From: Abiotrophia sp. HMSC24B09
Lineage (GTDB): Bacteria > Bacillota > Bacilli > Lactobacillales > Aerococcaceae
Assembly: GCF_001815865.1 (NCBI RefSeq)
Contig: NZ_KV822195.1
Location: forward strand, 304,976 to 368,975
Direction of reading: 5' to 3'
DNA length: 64,000 nt
Shown here: positions 45,322-53,830 of the stretch, piece by piece
Position numbering within the stretch: position 1 is the first letter of the stretch
Layout of the letters: every line of letters starts with the position of its first letter
The notes under the pieces: model-generated
Seen by the model: only the letters and a program-made list of their open reading frames with translations
Databases searched by the model: none
Told to the model about the DNA's origin: nothing
Position numbers and translations under genes: made by a program

Positions 45322-46332
45322 ATGAAACGTAATAATCTACGCAATGTTTGGCCTTATTTAATTTTTGCCATGATTTGCGCGGCTCTAGGTGGCTTCCTCT
45401 TCTATAAGAGTCAGAATTCAAGTGCGGACCAGTTTGTAGAACAGGGTCTGGTCTATCCTAAGACGGAAGCTCTGACAGGGCATACCGCAGTAACAATTAA
45501 AGATATTATGTATGTTTTTGATATTACGATTGAACGCAAAAAAAATGGCGTAGTGACTTCCACGGACACTAACACAGGCTTGGCAGCTTTTTTAGTTTAT
45601 GATGGAGAACACACTTACCCAGTTGTACTCCATGAAAAATCTGATGCCGTGAATGCATTGAAAGAACGCCTTAAAGCTGGCCAACTAGAATCGAATCCTG
45701 TTAAAGTAGTGGCCTATGCTCAAAAAGGGAAGAATGAATTAGAAATAGCGGGAGAGGTAATTAAGGATGCTGAGGTGTCAGCTGATCTCAAATCAGTCTT
45801 TGATGATACTGCTCTCTTAAATGTGGCTGAAGCTGAAAACCGCCTCAAGATCATGCATTTCGTTAGCTACGCCTTAGGCGCAGCGGTGCTATTATTGCTA
45901 CTTACCGCTCTCTGGAAATATTGGCAAAACACCAAGTTCTACAATACCTTGTATGATTACTTTCCAGAATTAGCGCAAGACCTAGATAAATTAGTGACCG
46001 ACAGTGATTTCCATAGCCCTGAGTTAGGTCTCTATGTCTACAAGAATCACTTGGTAGTGATTGGGGCTAATGATCGCATCATCGACTTGACCCAAATCAT
46101 CTATACTTATGCAGTCCGTCAAACCAATAATTCAGTGGTTACCTTCCAAGTTCACCTGCATAATAATCAATTCCGTCGCCTTGTGGTCAAACCGCGTCGC
46201 TATCAAAGAGACTTCACACAAGCCATGTTAGATCGTCTCATGCTCTACTTGCAAGAGGCTTATCCATCTATGTTGGTAGGCGTTCAACATGCGACCGATT
46301 ATAAAGAATTAAAACGTCAAGCACGTGGCTAA
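45322..46332 (+). CDS. Two-TM membrane protein of unknown function, paralogue B
   Basis: 336 residues. TM1 at about 11-29 is followed by an extracellular domain of about 145 residues beginning with the shared motif EQGLVYPKT. TM2 (about 178-200) leads to a cytoplasmic domain with FPELAQDLDKL, GLYVYKNHLVVIG, IDLTQIIYTY and a C-terminal YPSMLVGVQHATDY. The intracellular part looks like an all-purpose small alpha/beta domain, perhaps PH-like; that is only an impression. It has its own promoter and terminator. Confidence 0.82.
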   Translation: MKRNNLRNVWPYLIFAMICAALGGFLFYKSQNSSADQFVEQGLVYPKTEALTGHTAVTIKDIMYVFDITIERKKNGVVTSTDTNTGLAAFLVYDGEHTYPVVLHEKSDAVNALKERLKAGQLESNPVKVVAYAQKGKNELEIAGEVIKDAEVSADLKSVFDDTALLNVAEAENRLKIMHFVSYALGAAVLLLLLTALWKYWQNTKFYNTLYDYFPELAQDLDKLVTDSDFHSPELGLYVYKNHLVVIGANDRIIDLTQIIYTYAVRQTNNSVVTFQVHLHNNQFRRLVVKPRRYQRDFTQAMLDRLMLYLQEAYPSMLVGVQHATDYKELKRQARG

Positions 46333-46350
46333 GCCATAAGTGACTAAGCA

Positions 46351-46377
46351 AAGGACTGGGGTAACCTGGTCCTTTTT
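46351..46377 (+). terminator. Intrinsic terminator after paralogue B
   Basis: Stem AAGGACTGGG / CCTGGTCCTT (with G-U pairs) and a T tail. Confidence 0.75.
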
Positions 46378-46404
46378 ATAGTAGTGATAAGAATGATAAT
46401 CTTG

Positions 46405-46410
46405 TATAAT
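46405..46410 (+). promoter_or_regulatory. -10 box of paralogue C
   Basis: Perfect TATAAT 30 bases before the ATG; no convincing -35 at the usual distance. Confidence 0.4.
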
Positions 46411-46440
46411 AGACATAGCAGCGATGGAAGGAGACAAACT

Positions 46441-47418
46441 ATGAAAAAATATAAGTTAATGAAGATTCTACCTTATTTGCTCGTAGCGGCTATCTGCCTC
46501 GTAATCGGAGGCGGCCTTGCTTTTATCAGCCAAGGGACGAGCGCTAATAGTCTCCGTGCCCAAGGTTTGGTCTATCCCAATGTCTCTAGAGTCAGCCGTC
46601 TGTCTGCTGTCCCAGTAACCAAAATTACTTATGTTTCTGCCGTTAGCAATGTGGTAAAGGAGCGAGGTAAGATTGTCTATCGCGATGATAAGACCGGAAT
46701 GAGTCTTTTCCTAGTTAGTGATGGGGGACTGGATATCCCAATTATGTTCCGAGATGACTCTTCACTTCTTCCTATGCTCACAGAAAAAAGCGATCAGGGG
46801 CAACTCGCGAATGAACCCTATTATGTCATGGCCATGGTGGATGACAGTGACAAGAGCAAAGAATTTCTACAATCAATCGAAAGCTATGTCACCAATAAGA
46901 CGGGCCAACGCGTCTTTATAAGTGGGACCTTACTTAATCAAGACAAGGCGGAAACCTACATTCAATCCATGAAGCTAGTCAGCTATATCTTTTTTGCTTT
47001 AGCGCTGGCGGTATTGGGTTTCACAGCCTATTGCTATAGTGCTATGCGACGTTTTTGGAGCCAAGTTTACCAAGCCTTGCCAGAGCTAGCAGAGGACCAG
47101 GATTTGCTAGTGAGTCAGAGCCAGTTCAAGTCTAAGCAACTGGGACTCTATCTCTACCGGGACTATCTTATTGTATTAGGCGCCAAAGAACGCTTGATTG
47201 ACCTTAGCACGGTATTGGGTTTAAATCTGAACAATGAAAGCAACAATGGCCGTTTGAAGAGCCGGCTAATCCTCTATTATGACCGAGATCAGTTTGAAAC
47301 AGTTAAACTTCGCCCCTATCCAGAGAAGGAGGCGCGTGCCTTCCTAGAAGGTCTGATGGCCTATCTTGAAAAACACTATCCTCATATCCTGCTAGCTGAT
47401 GAGCGTTTAGCTATCTAG
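46441..47418 (+). CDS. Two-TM membrane protein of unknown function, paralogue C
   Basis: 325 residues starting at ATG 46441, which has GGAAGGAG upstream; an open frame extending further 5' has no site. Same architecture as B: TM1 (about 10-30), extracellular domain opening with RAQGLVYPNV, TM2 (about 178-200), then LPELAEDQDLL, GLYLYRDYLIVLG and IDLSTVLG. The C-terminal LVG-x-xH motif is degenerate (ILLADERLAI). No terminator is seen before the promoter of paralogue D. Confidence 0.82.
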   Translation: MKKYKLMKILPYLLVAAICLVIGGGLAFISQGTSANSLRAQGLVYPNVSRVSRLSAVPVTKITYVSAVSNVVKERGKIVYRDDKTGMSLFLVSDGGLDIPIMFRDDSSLLPMLTEKSDQGQLANEPYYVMAMVDDSDKSKEFLQSIESYVTNKTGQRVFISGTLLNQDKAETYIQSMKLVSYIFFALALAVLGFTAYCYSAMRRFWSQVYQALPELAEDQDLLVSQSQFKSKQLGLYLYRDYLIVLGAKERLIDLSTVLGLNLNNESNNGRLKSRLILYYDRDQFETVKLRPYPEKEARAFLEGLMAYLEKHYPHILLADERLAI

Positions 47419-47426
47419 GAGTTGGC

Positions 47427-47455
47427 TAGACAAGGAAAAGGCAGTTGGTTATAAT
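47427..47455 (+). promoter_or_regulatory. Promoter of paralogue D
   Basis: TAGACA, 17 bp, TATAAT, 35 bases before the ATG. Confidence 0.6.
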
Positions 47456-47490
47456 AAAGTAACGATTAATAACTAGAAAGAAGGAATTCT

Positions 47491-48480
47491 ATGAAACCCA
47501 ACTTTAAGCGTGGCGTGATCAGTCTTGTGATTTATGGTTTGTTGCTTTTAAGTGCGGCTGGCTTCTTCCAATATGTGGCGACCCAATCAACACCGGAGAA
47601 GTTAGCTAGTCAGGGGTATGTTTATCCTAAAACGCGTGCAACCACTAAAAGTGGCAAGACCACCTTCGCAGTAAAAGCTATTTACAGAATTGAAGATACT
47701 AAGTACGAAAAAGAACAAACCTTTGTCATGGCCGATGATAAGAGCCTTCTGGTGACTGAGTCAAAGCCAGATTTAGCCATTATTAAAAAACTAGAAGAAG
47801 CGCAAGAAAAGGGCACCTTAGCAACCAATCCGATTACGATTATGGGGGAAGTCGAGGAGCTCAGTAGCATTTCCTTCCAAAACACTAGAAAATCTCTAGA
47901 AAAGCAAGAGCCTGGAGTGACAGACAATAAGGAATTTGAGATTAAGAAACTCAACCTAACAAGTGTTGCTAATGTTGAAAGTACTGGTACCATTATGACT
48001 GCAGGGACTGCCTTAGTAGGCTTAGGTTTCCTAGCCTATGCTGTCTTCCGTTATCTAGATAATAAACGCTTCTACGAACAACTTTTAGTAACCTTCCCTG
48101 AGCTAGGTCAAGATGAACAAGCCTTACGTAAGGGTGCGACCTACTACGAGAAGCATTTGGGCGTCTATGTCTATAAGGATCAATTGATTGTCATGGGGCG
48201 TAAGAATGCCATTGTGGACTTGCGTGACATTATCTATAGCTATGTCTACAAGGAAACCAGACGCTTTAACCTCTACAAGTCCGTCAAGTTTGTGGTCTAT
48301 CTCCATACCAAAGACTTCAAACGCTTAGCCGTCTTCCCAGCCAAACACACAGTTAAAGATACTGAAGCCAAGTTAAATCGACTCATGGAATATCTGGATG
48401 CAAGCTATCCTCAAATGCTAGTCGGATTTGACCATAAGGACGAATATATGGCCCTCAAACAAGCAGCGGGTCGTCCTTAA
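47491..48480 (+). CDS. Two-TM membrane protein of unknown function, paralogue D
   Basis: 329 residues. TM1 (about 9-28), extracellular domain opening SQGYVYPKT and rich in Lys/Glu, TM2 (about 166-186), and a cytoplasmic domain with FPELGQDEQAL, GVYVYKDQLIVMG, VDLRDIIYSYVY and the ending YPQMLVGFDHKDEY. It is the closest relative of the fossil at 45072. AGAAAGAAGGAATTC precedes the ATG. It is the last gene of the inserted block before rimM. Confidence 0.82.
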   Translation: MKPNFKRGVISLVIYGLLLLSAAGFFQYVATQSTPEKLASQGYVYPKTRATTKSGKTTFAVKAIYRIEDTKYEKEQTFVMADDKSLLVTESKPDLAIIKKLEEAQEKGTLATNPITIMGEVEELSSISFQNTRKSLEKQEPGVTDNKEFEIKKLNLTSVANVESTGTIMTAGTALVGLGFLAYAVFRYLDNKRFYEQLLVTFPELGQDEQALRKGATYYEKHLGVYVYKDQLIVMGRKNAIVDLRDIIYSYVYKETRRFNLYKSVKFVVYLHTKDFKRLAVFPAKHTVKDTEAKLNRLMEYLDASYPQMLVGFDHKDEYMALKQAAGRP

Positions 48481-48489
48481 GACAACTAG

Positions 48490-48537
48490 AATCAGGCTCC
48501 CTTTCATGGTATACTGAAAGGGTAGGCCTGATTTTTA
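48490..48537 (+). terminator. Intrinsic terminator after paralogue D
   Basis: Two-part stem (ATCAGGC / GCCTGAT and CCCTTTCA / TGAAAGGG) with a T tail. The loop contains GGTATACT, which could double as part of a rimM promoter. Confidence 0.75.
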
Positions 48538-48560
48538 TTAGGCATAAAAGGAGGACAAGT

Positions 48561-49094
48561 ATGACTTATTATCGTGTAGCCCGTATTGTGAATACCTTCG
48601 GGATTCGGGGGCAACTCAAATTAATTGCCGATACTGACTTTCCAGAGGAGCGCTTTGCAAGTGGCAAGACCCTCTATATTCTCAAGGATTTGAATTCCCA
48701 ACCGCTAGCCAGTGTTCAAGTCGCCAAGGCCGCTATCCATAAGGGGACTTGGCTCATTAGTTTTGTTGGTTACGACAATATTAACCAGGTCGAAGGCTTC
48801 AAATGCTGCTGGCTGGCCATCGATGAGAGTGAGCAGGAGGAGCTAGAAGAGGACAGCTACTACCATCATCAGCTCTTGGGCTTGGAGGTTGTCACCCTAG
48901 AAGGCAAGCCCCTTGGGAAGATTAAAGAAATTCTTCAGCTAGGTTCTAATGATGTCTTTGTGGTTCAACGTAATATTCCCAAGGCCAAAGACGCCTTAAT
49001 TCCTTTTATTGGCGATGTGGTCAAAACCGTTGACCTAGAGGCCGGACAGGTTAAGGTTGAACTAATGGAAGGGCTGATTGACGATGAAGCTTGA
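48561..49094 (+). CDS. rimM: Ribosome maturation factor RimM
   Basis: 177-residue 16S rRNA processing factor binding S19 during 30S head assembly. The N-terminal RimM domain begins [18 protein letters not shown], and the C-terminal PRC-barrel contains [17 protein letters not shown] and [24 protein letters not shown] precedes the ATG. The end overlaps trmD by 11 bases. Confidence 0.96.
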   Translation: MTYYRVARIVNTFGIRGQLKLIADTDFPEERFASGKTLYILKDLNSQPLASVQVAKAAIHKGTWLISFVGYDNINQVEGFKCCWLAIDESEQEELEEDSYYHHQLLGLEVVTLEGKPLGKIKEILQLGSNDVFVVQRNIPKAKDALIPFIGDVVKTVDLEAGQVKVELMEGLIDDEA

Positions 49095-49815
49095 TGTCTT
49101 GACCCTCTTCCCTGAGATGTTTGAGCCCATGCATCATTCTCTGATGGGGCAAGCTCAAGCCAAGGGGCTGATTGACTTCCAGACCCATAACTTCCGAGAC
49201 TTTGCGGTCAATAAGCATGGCCATGTGGATGATTATCCCTTTGGCGGTGGGGCAGGCATGTTGCTGCGGGTGGATCCCATTGTTCATATGTTAGAACATA
49301 TCGCGCCCAAGGAAAATGCCCGCATTATCCTGATGGATCCAACCGGGGTGCCATTTAGTCAGAGTTTGGCCCAGGAATGGTCTCAGGCGGAGCAGTTGGT
49401 CTTTATTTGTGGCCACTACGAGGGCTTTGACGAGCGGGTGCGGTCTTTTGTAACCGATGAAGTTTCACTGGGGGACTATGTCTTAACCAATGGGGAACTG
49501 CCGGCCATGATTATGATCGATGCTACCGTACGCCTGATTCCTGAGGTCTTAGGAAATGCGGAGTCTATTGTGGGCGAGTCCCACCAACGGTCACTCTTAG
49601 AGCATCCTCAATATACCCGACCACGAGATTTTCGTGGCATGGAGGTGCCAGAGGTACTCTTCAGTGGCCATCATGATAAGATTCGCCAGTGGCAGGGTAA
49701 AGAAGCTATCCGGCGGACTTTGGAGCGTCGTCCGGACTTACTTGAACAGGCCGATTTGTCCAAAGAAGAGCGCAAGTGGCTAGCTGAAATTCAAGCCGAA
49801 AAAAATGCCAATTAG
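49084..49815 (+). CDS. trmD: tRNA (guanine-N1)-methyltransferase TrmD
   Basis: 243-residue SPOUT methyltransferase making m1G37 in tRNA. Family motifs are [12 protein letters not shown] at the start, [14 protein letters not shown], the knot region [12 protein letters not shown] and [15 protein letters not shown] (S-adenosylmethionine site), and the C-terminal [19 protein letters not shown] (core [19 protein letters not shown]). ATG 49084 gives the canonical start; an in-frame TTG lies 6 bases earlier. Confidence 0.97.
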   Translation: MKLDVLTLFPEMFEPMHHSLMGQAQAKGLIDFQTHNFRDFAVNKHGHVDDYPFGGGAGMLLRVDPIVHMLEHIAPKENARIILMDPTGVPFSQSLAQEWSQAEQLVFICGHYEGFDERVRSFVTDEVSLGDYVLTNGELPAMIMIDATVRLIPEVLGNAESIVGESHQRSLLEHPQYTRPRDFRGMEVPEVLFSGHHDKIRQWQGKEAIRRTLERRPDLLEQADLSKEERKWLAEIQAEKNAN

Positions 49816-49817
49816 GC

Positions 49818-49845
49818 TTTACAAATAGGCAGAGTTTGGTATAAT
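49818..49845 (+). promoter_or_regulatory. Promoter of rplS
   Basis: TTTACA, 16 bp, TATAAT with extended TG, immediately after the trmD stop. Confidence 0.6.
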
Positions 49846-49937
49846 ACTAGAAGTGGTGAAAAACCGCAGATATCACAATATTCCGCTGGCTACGCCCTAG
49901 GGCTAGTTATGAGTGTTAGTCGAGAGGAGAAAAAAAC
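49846..49937 (+). ncRNA. Candidate L19 ribosomal-protein leader
   Basis: A roughly 85-base untranslated leader separates the rplS promoter from its start, with small self-complementary segments (GTGGTGAAAAACCGC early; GCCCTAGGGC in the middle). Autoregulatory L19 leaders are known in low-GC Gram-positives at this position. I infer it from position and length; the structure was not matched to a model. Confidence 0.35.
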
Positions 49938-50285
49938 ATGAGTAAAGTGATTGAAAAAATTACCTCAGCTCAATTACGTAGCGATATTCCTGAGTTCCGC
50001 CCTGGTGACACTGTACGTGTACACGCTAAGGTTGTCGAAGGTTCACGCGAACGTATCCAAATCTTCGAAGGGTTAGTAATCAAGCGTCGCGGTGCTGGCA
50101 TCAGCGAAACTTACACAGTTCGTAAAATTTCGAACGGTATAGGGGTTGAACGTACTTTCCCAGTACACACTCCACGTGTTGCTAAAATCGAAGTTGTTCG
50201 TAAAGGTCGCGTACGTCGTGCTAAGCTCTACTACATCCGTGCCTTGTCTGGTAAGGCTGCACGTATCAAAGAAAGAGGCCGCTAA
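49938..50285 (+). CDS. rplS: 50S ribosomal protein L19
   Basis: 115-residue ribosomal protein with [25 protein letters not shown] (core PGDTVRVH), [14 protein letters not shown] and the C-terminal [21 protein letters not shown]. It carries its own promoter and leader. A GAGAGGAGAAAAAA site precedes the ATG. End of the housekeeping backbone in this window; a terminator follows. Confidence 0.98.
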   Translation: MSKVIEKITSAQLRSDIPEFRPGDTVRVHAKVVEGSRERIQIFEGLVIKRRGAGISETYTVRKISNGIGVERTFPVHTPRVAKIEVVRKGRVRRAKLYYIRALSGKAARIKERGR

Positions 50286-50300
50286 TATACCGAAACAGGT

Positions 50301-50343
50301 AAAGAACCATCAATCGTCTTTGGACGGTTGGGGTTCTTTTTTT
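50301..50343 (+). terminator. Intrinsic terminator after rplS
   Basis: Long stem AAGAACC...TCGTC / GACGG...GGTTCTT with a small loop and a run of T residues. Confidence 0.85.
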
Positions 50344-51100
50344 GCATGTAAGGGAAAGTTTGTGAATTTATAGTGTGTCATTATTGTTTTAGGTGGGTGA
50401 TTAAACAAACATTATCAGTATTATCAATGTATCTTCAAAATATTTGTGATTCTATCTTTTATCTGACTTCAAAAGTTCTTGTGAATACTTAGGATGGTTG
50501 ACGGAAAATACTAGAAGAATTTGTCTTAATTTTAAGGTCATGAAGCCCTTGGATAGATAGCCTAGAATCTTGTAAAGGATAGTTTTAATTTAGAATTCTC
50601 ACTTATTAAGAAGACAAAAGTAATATAAGTGCTTTCATCAAGTTATTGTCTTATATAAGCGCGCTATAATTTTATCTAAATAGACGAGTATTGGAAAATT
50701 TTGTCTATTTATACTTGACCAAAGTTTTTGTCAAAATATCCTAAATAGGATTTCTTTTAATTTTGGAGAAAAAAGGGGCCAGGTCGGAAATTGTGAGGGA
50801 AAGACCAAAAAACCATCGACTTATGTTACAGAATCATTACGATTTGGTAACAGCATTCTAGCAAAATGAGATAACCTTTGACCTAGATTTGTATAGTGTT
50901 ATAATAGTGCCAATCTTAAGGGAGTAGTGGCAAAAAGGGTTATATATACTAATTTGGAGTTTTATTTTGAAATTCCTTGGCAACTTCAGAAATTTCATTT
51001 CTATTTCTATCTTAAATTATTAGACATTTTCTAGGGCATTAAAAATGAGGGCAAACTACTTTTACTAGGCAAGAAATATAATTGGGGGTAAACAATAACT
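50344..51100 (+). other. Long AT-rich upstream region of the Pel-like operon
   Basis: About 750 bases without a gene. It contains two candidate operators: an inverted repeat TTGAC-N10-GTCAA (50715-50734) and a perfect palindrome ATCCTAAATAGGAT (50738-50751). A second -10-like box (CGCGCTATAAT) occurs near 50669. The main promoter is at 50878-50905, giving a leader of about 190 bases that starts with a possible hairpin (TGCCA / TGGCA, 50908-50933) and contains TGAAATT / GAAATTTCA near 50970-51000. I see no c-di-GMP riboswitch core. Confidence 0.5.
50878..50905 (+). promoter_or_regulatory. Promoter of the Pel-like operon
   Basis: TTGACC, 16 bp, TATAAT with extended TG (TGTTATAAT). It is the strongest promoter-like sequence in the region and about 195 bases before the first gene. 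Confidence 0.65.
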
Positions 51101-52873
51101 ATGAATATACTTGTAACAGGGAACACAAGTTACCTGACGCGAGAATTTATCCAAGAAGCTTTTCCGGAAGGGCGTGTAATTATTCTTGGACCCTGCGACT
51201 TGAAGACATCTTATCGGCAAGGTGTAACGGTCTTATCCATGGAGCAAAGAGATTGGGCCTTAGAAGAGGTTTGCGAAATGTATGAGATTAACCAAGTGGT
51301 TTTCTTCTCTAATTTTCTTACGCTTCGGTCACAGGAAGTTGGCGAAGGGGAGGCACTTCAGCAACTCCTTACGGCTTGTCAGAGCTATCGCATCAGTCGC
51401 TTTTGCTATTTGTCTGGACCGCAGTCAGGCTATCAAAATCAACAGCTAGAAACACAACTGGCACAAAGCTACGAGCAACTTTGCCTCTATGAAGGAAAAG
51501 AGCATGGCATGTCAATCAAGGTAATTCGTTTACCATATCTCTATTCAGATCAGACTTTACCGCCTTACATCGATCAGATATTCAGCCAGTGGGCGGCTGG
51601 AAAAGCAGCGCGTTTCAAGGAGAATCGTGACAGTGACTTTTTCTTCTTACAGATGGATGATTTAGGTCGCTTACTTTATAAAGTCTTGGACGATTGGACT
51701 GATGAGTCAGAGCTATTGATTGTACCTAATACTTTCAAACTGACATATCAAGATTTGGCTCTTACTATGTATCAGTTTCAACCAGATGCTTCCATTAGTT
51801 TTACTAAAGGAAAGCTTCAACAAGTAGAGCAGACCGATTCTATGAGTGCTTCACTCCGAACACGTTATGGATGGTTTCCTCAATTCAATCCTTTAGAGGA
51901 TTGGCAAACTATCTTAAAAGAGCGTTACCTGGGTCAAGGAAAGTCATCTTTGCTCGGATGGTGGCAAGACTTGAAGAGCTGGATGGGGTTGCACCCAAGC
52001 CTAGTTCGGATTATCGAAGTATTTCTTCTCTTCCTATTATCAGAACTTGTCTCCCTTATCTTAAGAAATCAGCAACAATTCCGAGCAGTTGACGTTCGCT
52101 TGCTCTATATTGTCATCATGGCTATGACTGGAGGAATTGGGATGGGGCTCTTATCGGCTAGTTTATCGATTTTGGCCCTGCTCTATATTTATGTCACCTC
52201 TGGGAACAACTGGATTACACTCTTCTATGACCCGCTTAACTGGGTTCCTTTTGTTGTCTACCTAGTAACTGGTGCAATGGTTGGGCGTTTACGGGCTGAA
52301 ACCTTGCATGATAAAGCAGTTTTATCGCGAGAGAACCAGCTGCTACGCGATAAAAGTCATCTAATTCGGCAACTCTATCGTGATATGCTACTTGATAAGG
52401 CCATGTTGAAAAAGCAAATTATGGGCTGTCGTGATTCCTATGGACGCCTATACAATTGGGTAGAACGACTGAACCAATCAACTCCGGAAGGAGTTCTTAA
52501 AGTGGCTCAAGAACTCTTGGTTGAATTAGTAGACCCATTGGCCTTGGTCTTCTATCAGGTATCAGGAACCAACCAACTAGCGCCTGTTCCTAATCTAAGT
52601 CAAGCACTGGCAAGTCCTCTGTTAGAAGGACCTTTAGGGCCATTAGCTGAGCCTTTGATGGCAGGTGAACTTTGGTTGAACCGGCAACTTGATCCTAGTT
52701 TGCCACATTACGTGGCGGGATTACGTTATCAGGACCAACTCGTTATTGTAATAGGTTTGTTAGAGCGTCAACTAGACCCCATGGATGTGGCGCAATATAA
52801 TCAACTTCGTGTTATTTTTGGTTTAATTGAAATGTCACTCCAGCATGCATTGGAAATCACTAATAACCAATAA
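51101..52873 (+). CDS. pelD: SDR-PelD fusion protein (regulatory subunit of Pel-like exopolysaccharide synthase)
   Basis: 590 residues. An N-terminal NAD(P)-binding SDR/epimerase-like domain (about 1-275) starts with ILVTGNTSYL. Its catalytic Tyr region reads Y124-x3-C128 instead of YxxxK, so catalysis is doubtful. Four TM helices (about 302-322, 333-348, 349-366, 380-396) precede a coiled coil (400-445) and a GAF domain (450-585). This TM-GAF layout matches PelD, the c-di-GMP receptor of Pel systems, but the degenerate GGDEF domain of P. aeruginosa PelD is absent. RQLD occurs at 528-531 and 556-559; either could be the RxxD-type c-di-GMP site. The start follows a weak TTGGGGGTAA site. First gene of a nine-gene run. 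Confidence 0.85.
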   Translation: MNILVTGNTSYLTREFIQEAFPEGRVIILGPCDLKTSYRQGVTVLSMEQRDWALEEVCEMYEINQVVFFSNFLTLRSQEVGEGEALQQLLTACQSYRISRFCYLSGPQSGYQNQQLETQLAQSYEQLCLYEGKEHGMSIKVIRLPYLYSDQTLPPYIDQIFSQWAAGKAARFKENRDSDFFFLQMDDLGRLLYKVLDDWTDESELLIVPNTFKLTYQDLALTMYQFQPDASISFTKGKLQQVEQTDSMSASLRTRYGWFPQFNPLEDWQTILKERYLGQGKSSLLGWWQDLKSWMGLHPSLVRIIEVFLLFLLSELVSLILRNQQQFRAVDVRLLYIVIMAMTGGIGMGLLSASLSILALLYIYVTSGNNWITLFYDPLNWVPFVVYLVTGAMVGRLRAETLHDKAVLSRENQLLRDKSHLIRQLYRDMLLDKAMLKKQIMGCRDSYGRLYNWVERLNQSTPEGVLKVAQELLVELVDPLALVFYQVSGTNQLAPVPNLSQALASPLLEGPLGPLAEPLMAGELWLNRQLDPSLPHYVAGLRYQDQLVIVIGLLERQLDPMDVAQYNQLRVIFGLIEMSLQHALEITNNQ

Positions 52874-52891
52874 AATAAGGGGGATAAATCT

Positions 52892-53818
52892 ATGCTACCG
52901 ACTATGGTACTGCTTGTATTATTGTTAGGGCATATAATTTTTGCCTATATTCTCTATCGGCAGATGCTTGTCCGTAAAGTTTCAATTAATCCTATTTTGT
53001 GGATACCCATTCTCATACTTCCCTATTTGGGGCCTGTGGCGGTAACCATTTCCTATTGGTTGATGTCTAAGCAATCAAGAAGTCAGAAAATTGAAATAGA
53101 CCAAGAGGATGTTTTAGAGCTAGAGGACCAAGTGTTAGAAGCAGAAGTCGAGGACGAAGACTCCGTTGATCTTCGAGCGTCTGAAGATGTCAGGCAGTGG
53201 GTACCGATTGAGGAGGCATTATTACTCAATGATTCGATTACTAAACGCGAATTGATGATGAGTATGCTTAAAGACCAACCAAGCAACGTAGTGGCTTTGT
53301 TACAAGAAGCACGAATGAATGAGGATGTTGAAGTGGTCCATTACGCAACGGTTATGTTAGCGGAATTACACAAAGACTATGACCTCAAAGTGCATCAACT
53401 TAAAGAAGAATTAGCTAAGCAACCTGATAATCTTGCCATTTTAGAAGAACTTTGTTTAGTTTTAGAGGATTATTTGATGTCTGGTTTAGTAGCTGGTAAA
53501 TTTGCTGAGAGCTCTCGACATCAGTATATTGATTTATTACGACGAAAGGTGGCACTTAGTCACGAGCTTAACGACTATATCCGTTTAGGGAAGCAGTACT
53601 TAGCTTTAGGGGAAGAACAACGCGTGCGGCAAGTTCTAGAATACTGTCAGATTAATTGGCCAACAGATGAGTCTTACCGCATGTTTCAATTTCAAGCCTT
53701 AGTCGCTCAAGGGGATCGACTAGGCTTACAACAATTTTTTCAAGATATTGACACTTGTCGTGTGTATTTTTCACACCATAATCGTCAGGTCATTCATTTT
53801 TGGCGGCAACAAGTGTAG
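52892..53818 (+). CDS. pelE: PelE-like membrane TPR protein
   Basis: 308 residues. Two N-terminal TM helices (about 3-21 and 31-54) are followed by a strongly acidic linker (about 66-95) and helical TPR-like repeats to the end. This is the PelE layout; in Gram-negative Pel systems PelE joins PelD, PelF and PelG in the inner-membrane synthase. It lies 18 bp after pelD and 12 bp before the deacetylase gene. Assignment rests on architecture and position rather than motif identity. Confidence 0.82.
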   Translation: MLPTMVLLVLLLGHIIFAYILYRQMLVRKVSINPILWIPILILPYLGPVAVTISYWLMSKQSRSQKIEIDQEDVLELEDQVLEAEVEDEDSVDLRASEDVRQWVPIEEALLLNDSITKRELMMSMLKDQPSNVVALLQEARMNEDVEVVHYATVMLAELHKDYDLKVHQLKEELAKQPDNLAILEELCLVLEDYLMSGLVAGKFAESSRHQYIDLLRRKVALSHELNDYIRLGKQYLALGEEQRVRQVLEYCQINWPTDESYRMFQFQALVAQGDRLGLQQFFQDIDTCRVYFSHHNRQVIHFWRQQV

Positions 53819-53830
53819 TAGGGGGACACT

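Noticed and set aside
50906-51100. c-di-GMP riboswitch in the leader of the Pel-like operon
   Set aside because: The conserved GEMM core motifs are not found in the leader; only small AT-rich hairpins are visible.
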